Assembly (NCBI GenBank): GCA_003151595.1
Contig: PLXW01000114.1
Coordinates: 175-11,401 of the forward strand
Direction: 5' to 3'
DNA length: 11,227 nucleotides
Source: Myxococcales bacterium
GTDB lineage: Bacteria > Myxococcota > Polyangia > Polyangiales > Polyangiaceae
Shown: positions 6,315 through 11,227 of the stretch, one piece after another
Position numbering within the stretch: position 1 is the first letter of the stretch
How the letters are laid out: every line of letters begins with the position of its first letter
Program-made: the position numbers and the translations under genes
Notes under the pieces: generated by a model
The model's database searches: none
What the model saw: only the letters and a program-made list of their open reading frames with translations
Told to the model about the DNA's origin: nothing

Positions 6315-7448
6315 TCAGGCGTCGCGCTTCCGCGAGGCGGTCGACGGCGAGGTCGAGGGAGAGCTCGCCGGCGAGTGCAGAGGGGGCGAATGCGGCGGGT
6401 ACGGAGAACGCGATCGTTTGACCGGCCCCTTGTCGGGCGCGGCGGTGTTCGGCGTGTAGATGAACCCCTGCTGCTGAAAGACGCAGATGCGGTTCGCCCC
6501 TTCGCGCTTGGCGTGGAGAAGCGCGGCGTCGGCGGCCTTCAGGAGCGCGTCCTTGGCGCGAACGTCGCGCGTCGGATAGAGCGCCACGCCCACCGAGACG
6601 GTCGCGCGCGCGAGCGACTTCGAGGGGCCGCCCGCTCCGCCGACGACGATGCCGGGCGCCGCCCAGTCGATCGCCGCGACGTCGCGCCAGATGCGCTCGG
6701 CCACGCTGAGCGATCCCGCGAAGTGGGTCGCGGGGAGAATGATCAGAAACTCGTCGCCGCCGTAGCGCACGACGACGTCGGCCTCGCGCACGCTCCGCTT
6801 GATCACGTCGGCCACGCCGCGCAGCACCGCGTCGCCGAGCGCGCGTCCGCCGGCGTCGTTGTGCGTCTTCAAGCGATCGACGTCGAGCACGCAGCACGCG
6901 AGGGGCTCGTGCTGGCGCTCGGCGCGTTTGAACTCTTCGGTGAGCCGGCCTTGGAGGTACCGGTAGTTGTGAAGGCCGGTGAGCTCGTCGTGAACGCTCA
7001 CCCGCTCGAGCGTCGCCTTCGCGAGTTGCATGTCGTCGTACAGCCGCTTGACGCGGACCATCGCCGCGACGCGCGCCAGGAGCTCGCCTTCTTCGAACGG
7101 CTTGCAGACGTAGTCGTCGGCGCCGATCTTCAAGCCGTCGACGCGGCTCGACGGATCGGTCTTCACCGTGGCGATGATGACGGGGAGAAAGCCGTCGGCC
7201 GTCATCCCTTTGAGAACGCGACAGGCGTCGAGGCCCGAGAGGCGCGGCATCATGGCGTCGAGGAGGACGAGATCGACGCCCCCCTTCCCTACGCGATCGA
7301 CCGCTTCTTGCCCGTCGACGCACGTGACGACCTCGTAGCCGTTGGCGCGAAGGATCGTGGCCAGCAGCTCGCGCGTCACAGTGTCGTCGTCGGCGACGAC
7401 GAGGAGAGGCCGATGCGGTGAGTCGCCGTTGGGCGCGCGCGCGGCCAT
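6315..7448 (-). CDS. PleD-like response regulator with GGDEF diguanylate cyclase domain
   Basis: 377 aa, cytoplasmic; makes cyclic di-GMP from two GTP under control of a phosphorylated receiver. REC domain at about 14-132: acidic pocket D20-D22, phosphoacceptor D64 (VLLDAMMPRLSG), T94 and K116 (VCKPF). A linker helix (134-150) leads to GGDEF domain 151-328: DELTGLHN (154-161), metal/substrate residues D189, D191, K194, N197, D198, and the active-site loop RYGGDEF (G230-F234). The inhibitory I-site RxxD is present as R221-D224, five residues before GGDEF, so product inhibition is expected. Residue 193 is Leu where DxDxFK is usual. The last 40 residues are a Ser/Pro-rich tail. ATG 7448 lies 9 bp after the mutY stop with no strong ribosome binding site, suggesting translational coupling. 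No histidine kinase is nearby, so its input is unknown. Confidence 0.94.
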   Translation of the reverse strand: MAARAPNGDSPHRPLLVVADDDTVTRELLATILRANGYEVVTCVDGQEAVDRVGKGGVDLVLLDAMMPRLSGLDACRVLKGMTADGFLPVIIATVKTDPSSRVDGLKIGADDYVCKPFEEGELLARVAAMVRVKRLYDDMQLAKATLERVSVHDELTGLHNYRYLQGRLTEEFKRAERQHEPLACCVLDVDRLKTHNDAGGRALGDAVLRGVADVIKRSVREADVVVRYGGDEFLIILPATHFAGSLSVAERIWRDVAAIDWAAPGIVVGGAGGPSKSLARATVSVGVALYPTRDVRAKDALLKAADAALLHAKREGANRICVFQQQGFIYTPNTAAPDKGPVKRSRSPYPPHSPPLHSPASSPSTSPSTASRKRDA

Positions 7449-7457
7449 GACGGGAGT

Positions 7458-8555
7458 CTATCTCATTGCGCCGAGGCCGGCGCGGAGGAGCTTCTGCGCG
7501 AGGGTGCTCACGCCGCGATCGTCGAGGCTTCGTGGGTCGACCAGCGCGAACTGCGTGTATTCGCCCTCCGCGGCGGGAGCGCTCTTCTTCGAAGGCACGC
7601 GCACGAGCTCGGTGCGGAGGACCGCTATCTCGAGGCGGCGGTGCGAGAGAATGTGGGTGACGTCGGGCGCGCGTGTCACCTCGCGGATCGTCGCGCTGAC
7701 CATCGAAGCCAGGCGCGCGGCGGCCTCGGAGTCGCGCTCATCGCCTTCGATCGCGTCGAGCGTGGGCGGCTCCCACAATCCACCGAAGCGGACGTCTGCG
7801 CGTCGCTGTCCGAGGAGGACGGCCTCGCCCTTCGTCGCCACGAGCGCCCATCGCTTCTGCACGCGCGGCTTCGCCTTCGCTTTCATGCGCGGAAGGTCAC
7901 GCTCCTTGCCGAGCGCGCGCGCGCGGCACAGCGTCTGCGCGGGGCAAAGGAGGCAGCGTGGGTCGCGCGGCGCGCACACCGTCGCGCCCAGCTCCATCAA
8001 CGCTTGATTCCACGCGCCGGGATCTCCTTGGTCCACGAGCTCCTCGGCCAGCGCCCACAGCCGCGCGATCCCCTTCGTGCTCCGAACGTCGTCCTCGATC
8101 GCGAACAGGCGCGCGAACACCCGTGCCACGTTCCCGTCGACCAGCGGCGTCGCCTCGCCGTACGCGATGCTCGCCACCGCGCCGGCCGTGTACCGCCCGA
8201 TCCCTTTCACGCGCGCGAGCCCCTCCGCGTCGCGCGGGAACTCACGCACGTCGGCGATCGATCGCGCCGCCGCGTGAAGCATCCGCGCGCGCCGGTAGTA
8301 GCCAAGCCCGCTCCACGCCGCGAGCACGTCGTCGATCGGCGCGTCGGCCAGCGCGCTCACCGTGGGCCAGCGCGCGAGGAACCGCTCGTAGTACGGGATG
8401 ACGGTATCGACACGCGTCTGCTGGAGCATCACCTCGCTCAGCCAGATCGAATACGGATCGCGCGTCCTCCGCCACGGCAGATCGCGGCGCTCGCGCGCGT
8501 ACCAAGTCAGCAGCGACTCGTGCAGGCGCCGTATCGTTTCCGTGGCGTTTTCCAT
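7458..8555 (-). CDS. mutY: A/G-specific adenine DNA glycosylase MutY
   Basis: 365 aa from ATG 8555. Base-excision repair enzyme that removes adenine paired with 8-oxoguanine. Seen in order: catalytic E41 in SEVMLQQTRV, helix-hairpin-helix VKGIGRYTAGAVAS (116-129), catalytic D140 in LVDGNVARVFARL, a complete [4Fe-4S] loop C194-x6-C201-x2-C204-x5-C210, and a C-terminal NUDIX-like 8-oxoG reading domain (about 234-365) with LSHRRLEI (303-310), matching the FSH loop with Leu for Phe. ATG 8555 gives a normal MutY N-terminus (about 26 residues before LPW) but lacks a ribosome binding site. TTG 8585, 10 codons upstream, has GGAGG at 8591-8595 with 5-nt spacing and is a real alternative. The open frame back to 8774 would overlap the divergent membrane-protein gene and is unlikely. 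First gene of a probable mutY, diguanylate cyclase, tolC run. Confidence 0.95.
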   Translation of the reverse strand: MENATETIRRLHESLLTWYARERRDLPWRRTRDPYSIWLSEVMLQQTRVDTVIPYYERFLARWPTVSALADAPIDDVLAAWSGLGYYRRARMLHAAARSIADVREFPRDAEGLARVKGIGRYTAGAVASIAYGEATPLVDGNVARVFARLFAIEDDVRSTKGIARLWALAEELVDQGDPGAWNQALMELGATVCAPRDPRCLLCPAQTLCRARALGKERDLPRMKAKAKPRVQKRWALVATKGEAVLLGQRRADVRFGGLWEPPTLDAIEGDERDSEAAARLASMVSATIREVTRAPDVTHILSHRRLEIAVLRTELVRVPSKKSAPAAEGEYTQFALVDPRSLDDRGVSTLAQKLLRAGLGAMR

Positions 8556-8636
8556 GCCAGTGACGGAGGCGCTCGGCGATTGCAAAGCGGCCTCCGCATG
8601 CGCATCTTCTTGCTGGGTTTTCCGAGATCGGGATTT

Positions 8637-8654
8637 GCCGCGAAATTTGGCGGC
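8637..8654. promoter_or_regulatory. 18-bp near-perfect palindrome in the divergent region between mutY and the TM2-like gene
   Basis: GCCGCGAAATTTGGCGGC is symmetric at 16 of 18 positions; only the G at positions 6 and 13 breaks the symmetry. It lies 47 bp before the plus-strand ATG at 8701 and 82 bp upstream of the mutY ATG. It overlaps TTGGCG (8647-8652), a weak -35 candidate paired at 18 bp with TCTAGC (8671-8676). This looks like a dimeric repressor site; no regulator gene is visible in the window. Confidence 0.35.
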
Positions 8655-8700
8655 CTCCTCGTTCGAAGGATCTAGCGAAGTACGGACGGAGGCTTTCGTC

Positions 8701-8940
8701 ATGTCGAAGGAGATGATCGTGAGTGGATCGCAACTGCCGAACCCGGGTACCGCCGCGGTCTTGTCGTTCTTCATCCCCGGCTTGGGGCAGTTCTACAACG
8801 GCAAGTTCCTGCGCGGGCTCTTCTGGCTGATCGTGACGCCGGGGCTATGGATCTTCAGCGCCGGATTCTTCGGATGGATCTGCCACATCGTGGCGGCGTA
8901 CACGGCGTACTCATACGCGAAGAAGATGCGTCGCTGGTGA
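8701..8940 (+). CDS. Small TM2-like double-membrane-span protein
   Basis: 79 aa, inner membrane, function unknown. ATG 8701 is set by a strong ribosome binding site, GGAGG at 8688-8692 with an 8-nt spacer; the frame extends upstream to 8398 but that part lies over mutY and is a shadow. Residues 14-36 carry the TM2-type signature AAVLSFFIPGLGQFYNGKFL, in which a hydrophobic helix with PGLGQFYNG precedes a turn. A second hydrophobic stretch with GLFWLIVTPGLWIFSAGF (39-56) and GWICHIVAAYTAYSYA (58-73) completes the membrane part, ending in KKMRRW on the probable cytoplasmic side. TM2 proteins occur widely and their roles are mostly undefined. It is divergent from mutY and convergent with the downstream lipoprotein gene, so it is probably a single-gene transcript. 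Confidence 0.9.
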   Translation: MSKEMIVSGSQLPNPGTAAVLSFFIPGLGQFYNGKFLRGLFWLIVTPGLWIFSAGFFGWICHIVAAYTAYSYAKKMRRW

Positions 8941-8954
8941 GCGGGCACCCCCGC
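8941..8954. terminator. Short GC hairpin between convergent genes, possible terminator
   Basis: GCGGG-CACC-CCCGC (8941-8954) starts directly after the TGA of the membrane-protein gene and is followed on the plus strand by a pyrimidine-rich stretch that includes TCTTT (8969-8973). The gap to the convergent gene is only 31 bp. The stem is just 5 bp, so support is modest. Confidence 0.35.
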
Positions 8955-8971
8955 CTGATCTCTCCTGGTCT

Positions 8972-10999
8972 TTACTTCAGGATCTTGTACTCGAGCGTGA
9001 ACGCCCCCTCGTTCCCCTTGGCGTGACCATCGACGACGACGTAGTACGCGCCGGCGTCGAGGGTCATGTCGAGGCGGGCGTGGTGCGTGTCTTCGTAGTC
9101 GTTGTTGCATCGGACCTCGGCCGCTGAGGCGCCGCTCGCACCGCTCGCCGGCGCATCGAGGCAGCTGCGCCGGACGACGAGCACGCCGTCCCACGCCGGC
9201 GTCGCGAGATTGAGCTGAACGTGCGCGCGATGCGCGAGGTCGAGGCGGTAGATGCGATCGGGGTTCGATTGGTCCTCTTCGCGTCCGCCGCACGACGTGG
9301 TGAACCGATCGCCCGCGCCGGTCGTCGATGCGCTCGTGATCACTCCGGCGCGAAGCGGCGGTGCCGCTTTGCACGCGGCCTCCTGGCCAGCAACGTCGCG
9401 CACGCGCGATTCGAACTCGTAGCGACCGAAGTCGCTCGCCGACGCGCCGTCGACCGCGAGCCAGTACGTCCCCGGCGCGACGATCTGATCGATCGCCGTG
9501 CCGCACGCCATCTCGGCCGCGCGATCACCGCACGCGCGCGTGAGGACGAAGACGTGGTGCCCTTCCTGACGCGCGATCCGCGCCGTGATCCGCGAGCGAC
9601 GCGCGATGTCGACGCGGTACACCTCGTCGGGCGCGCCCGCGCCGCTGCACGTGCCGAGGACGTCGTCGCGCGAGGGGAACGTGTCGCCGTCGACGCGCCC
9701 CGTCGTCAGCGGAAGCGCGTCGTTGCACGAGTCGCCCGGCGCGCCCGTCCCTTGCGGCGGCGCGGTCTCGGCGAGGAGCGTGAAGCGCCCGTCGGTCTGC
9801 TCACGCCCGCTCGAATCGGCGAAGACCGTGTACGAGCCCACGTCGAGCACGCCGGTGTACGCCGCGACGTCGTCGCTCATGCCATCTTCGGAGCACGCGA
9901 CCTCGGACTGCTCGTCGGTGCACGTCCGGCGAAGGTGAACCACCGGTGAGATCTCGCTCGATTTCTCGGTGACTCGCACGCGCGCGCGGGTCATCAGATC
10001 GAAGCGGTACGCGACGTCGTCCCCTTTCGCTTCGTCGCCGCACGAAGACTCCGCGCTGTCGAACGCGCCCGAGGTCGATCCGCTGACCGCGATCCCCGAG
10101 GCGATCGTCCGGGCGCCGCGACACACGTCGGCGATCGTCGGCACGTCGTCGAGCGCGACCTTGAGGTGGTACGCGCCGGACTCGTTCGCCAGGCCGTCGA
10201 CGAAGACGAAGTACGCGCCGGGATCGAGGACCGTATCGATCCGCGAGCGCCGCTCGTGACCGACGTCGTCGTTGCACGCGATCTCCGCTTCCGTGTCGGC
10301 GCAGTCGTCCTTGCGCACGTAGAGCACCGAGTCGAAGCGCGGGTCGACGTCGATCGTCGCGCGCTGCCGCGTCGCGAGATCCATGCGATAGACGATCTCG
10401 CGGGAGGCCGAGCTGGCGCACGAGCCTTCGTTGTTGCTCTCGCCGTGCGCGGTGCTGCCTTGGATCTGCCCCGCGGTCAGCGGGATCGGCGCTTCGCACG
10501 TGCCGGGAGCGGCCGAGGTGTTCGCCGCGACCCCCTCGCCACCGTTCGTCTGTCCGAACGCCGGTGGTTGCGCGCCACCGGACCACGTCGCTTCGAGGAA
10601 GTCGCCAGCCCCCTCGGTCATCTTCACGACGAGCGCGTACGTCCCGGCGTGATCGACGCACGCGCGCACCACGGCCTGGGGATCGCGCGTCGTGTCGTGC
10701 GCGACGGGTGTTCCGTTCGGATCGATCAGCGAGGCGTCGAGATCGCGCACGCCGTCGCCGCCGAGCGCGACGACGGTGGTGCACCCCGCGGCGAGCTCGA
10801 TCGGCACGCGCGACTCGCGCCCCTCCCCGAGCGACCCGCGCTGGATGGGGCCGACCTGCGCGAGCCCCATCGCGGCGAAGGCGTTGTGCACGGCGATGAA
10901 GCGCGGCTCCATCTCGCCGCCATGCGACGCGGAAGCGCACGCCGCGGCGAGCAGCGCGCACGCGAGCGTCGCGACGCGACGGCGATGGAGACGAAGCAT
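8972..10999 (-). CDS. Exported probable lipoprotein with four tandem four-cysteine PPC-like repeats
   Basis: 675 aa, function not established. ATG 10999 begins an export signal (RRR, then TLACALLAAAC); C21 is a plausible lipid-attachment cysteine, although the -3 residue is Ala and the lipobox is not ideal. Residues about 36-140 are a divergent beta domain (IQRGSLGEGRESRVPIEL, LIDPNGTPVAHD). Four tandem modules follow at about 168-281, 293-410, 425-531 and 543-672. Each holds YR.DL or YRVDI, a LDxGxYxVxVDG strand, and four cysteines: 168/194/233/242, 293/320/360/369, 425/451/490/499 and 543/570/613/631. The fold pattern resembles bacterial pre-peptidase C-terminal (PPC) domains, but no peptidase domain is present. 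Paired cysteines suggest periplasmic or surface disulfides. It follows the partial gene on its right by 20 bp. A surface adhesin or carbohydrate-binding role is only a guess. Confidence 0.9.
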   Translation of the reverse strand: MLRLHRRRVATLACALLAAACASASHGGEMEPRFIAVHNAFAAMGLAQVGPIQRGSLGEGRESRVPIELAAGCTTVVALGGDGVRDLDASLIDPNGTPVAHDTTRDPQAVVRACVDHAGTYALVVKMTEGAGDFLEATWSGGAQPPAFGQTNGGEGVAANTSAAPGTCEAPIPLTAGQIQGSTAHGESNNEGSCASSASREIVYRMDLATRQRATIDVDPRFDSVLYVRKDDCADTEAEIACNDDVGHERRSRIDTVLDPGAYFVFVDGLANESGAYHLKVALDDVPTIADVCRGARTIASGIAVSGSTSGAFDSAESSCGDEAKGDDVAYRFDLMTRARVRVTEKSSEISPVVHLRRTCTDEQSEVACSEDGMSDDVAAYTGVLDVGSYTVFADSSGREQTDGRFTLLAETAPPQGTGAPGDSCNDALPLTTGRVDGDTFPSRDDVLGTCSGAGAPDEVYRVDIARRSRITARIARQEGHHVFVLTRACGDRAAEMACGTAIDQIVAPGTYWLAVDGASASDFGRYEFESRVRDVAGQEAACKAAPPLRAGVITSASTTGAGDRFTTSCGGREEDQSNPDRIYRLDLAHRAHVQLNLATPAWDGVLVVRRSCLDAPASGASGASAAEVRCNNDYEDTHHARLDMTLDAGAYYVVVDGHAKGNEGAFTLEYKILK
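8984..10498 (-). repeat. Four tandem protein-level modules within the lipoprotein gene
   Basis: The modules occupy about 10157-10498, 9770-10123, 9407-9727 and 8984-9373. First-to-second cysteine spacing is 26, 27, 26, 27 residues, and third-to-fourth is 9, 9, 9 and 18. The last module is longer because of an Ala/Ser/Gly-rich insert (near residues 616-628). The copies have diverged strongly at DNA level, so they are old duplications. Confidence 0.75.
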
Positions 11000-11019
11000 G
11001 AGGGGACTCGACGCGGAGG

Positions 11020-11227
11020 TCAGCGGTACGGGTTGCGCGTGATGTCGTCCGGAACGGCGGACGGCGCGGGTTCCGGGTGTTCTACCTGTTCGACTTGCGG
11101 GGGCGAAGGAACTTGGGGGGCGTGGCGGCGGCGCGGGGGTGGAGCAGATGGGGAGGCGGCGTCGTGGCCGGCGTCGGCCGGGGCGGACGCGAGGTCGGGG
11201 GCCGCGTTCGCGGTCGGGGTCGCGGTC
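11020..11227 (-). CDS. C-terminal end of a Pro/Ala-rich protein entering from the right edge
   Basis: An open minus-strand frame runs from the window edge to TGA at 11022-11020, giving 68 visible residues with strongly G/C-biased third positions. It has no start in the window, so the gene begins outside. The sequence is low-complexity: Ala/Pro/Ser/Asp-rich, then RRRHAPQVPSPPQVEQVEHP, ending DDITRNPYR. Such tails are common at the ends of myxobacterial kinases and envelope proteins, but no domain is visible and I do not assign a function. It sits 20 bp upstream of the lipoprotein gene in the same direction and is probably co-transcribed with it. Confidence 0.6.
   Translation of the reverse strand, partial: TATPTANAAPDLASAPADAGHDAASPSAPPPRRRHAPQVPSPPQVEQVEHPEPAPSAVPDDITRNPYR

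Noticed and set aside
6375..7421. 348-aa plus-strand open frame opposite the diguanylate cyclase
   Set aside because: Antisense shadow; the REC and GGDEF motifs are all on the minus strand.
8556..8774. Extended MutY N-terminus starting at 8774
   Set aside because: Would overlap 74 bp of the divergent membrane-protein gene and add 73 residues not seen in the MutY family.
9801..10961. 386-aa minus-strand frame within the lipoprotein gene
   Set aside because: Alternative frame made mostly of Arg, Ala and Asp; the overlapping frame has regular cysteine repeats and an export signal.
1..11227. A CRISPR array, insertion sequence, tRNA gene or phage module
   Set aside because: I found no evenly spaced direct repeats, transposase or integrase motifs, or cloverleaf-like sequence by eye on either strand.

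Overview
This 11.2 kb window is GC-rich chromosomal DNA with strong G/C preference at third codon positions. The gene content suggests a deltaproteobacterial-type predator or soil bacterium, most likely Myxococcota (Polyangia-like). The signs are a DnaK paralog next to a long acidic, proline-rich regulator-like protein, TPR proteins with low-complexity linkers, a cysteine-paired repeat surface lipoprotein, and many unlinked signalling and outer-membrane genes. The taxonomic assignment is inference from style and families, not from a marker gene.

Layout, left to right. (1) 1-2982, plus strand: the C-terminal part of an Hsp70/DnaK-family chaperone entering from the left edge; 25 bp later a 295-aa protein with a disordered N-terminus, a TPR-like segment and a small C-terminal domain; then, after a 149-bp gap, a TPR protein ending in a cyclin/TFIIB-like helical domain. 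(2) 2983-3201: a 219-bp intergenic region with hairpins and a weak candidate promoter ahead of an outer-membrane TolC-family gene (3202-4761, plus). (3) 4762-4774: only 13 bp separates this gene from a second, different TolC-family gene on the minus strand. An imperfect GC-rich hairpin spans the junction and probably acts on both transcripts. (4) 8555-4775, minus strand: mutY (adenine DNA glycosylase), a PleD-like REC-GGDEF diguanylate cyclase and the second tolC follow each other in one direction, with gaps of 9 and 70 bp. (5) 8556-8700: divergent control region with an 18-bp near-perfect palindrome. (6) 8701-8940, plus: a 79-aa TM2-like membrane protein. (7) 11227-8972, minus: the C-terminal end of a Pro/Ala-rich protein entering from the right edge, then, 20 bp later, a large secreted, probable lipoprotein with four tandem four-cysteine repeats resembling bacterial pre-peptidase C-terminal (PPC) domains.

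The genes do not form one obvious pathway. Most looks like ordinary myxobacterial housekeeping, envelope and signalling content. The parts most worth a second look are the DnaK-paralog operon with its unassigned partner, the TPR protein with the TFIIB/cyclin-like tail, the convergent solitary tolC pair with its shared hairpin, and the cysteine-repeat lipoprotein. I see no tRNA, rRNA, CRISPR array, insertion sequence, phage gene or integrase. No stretch longer than about 220 bp lacks a gene.
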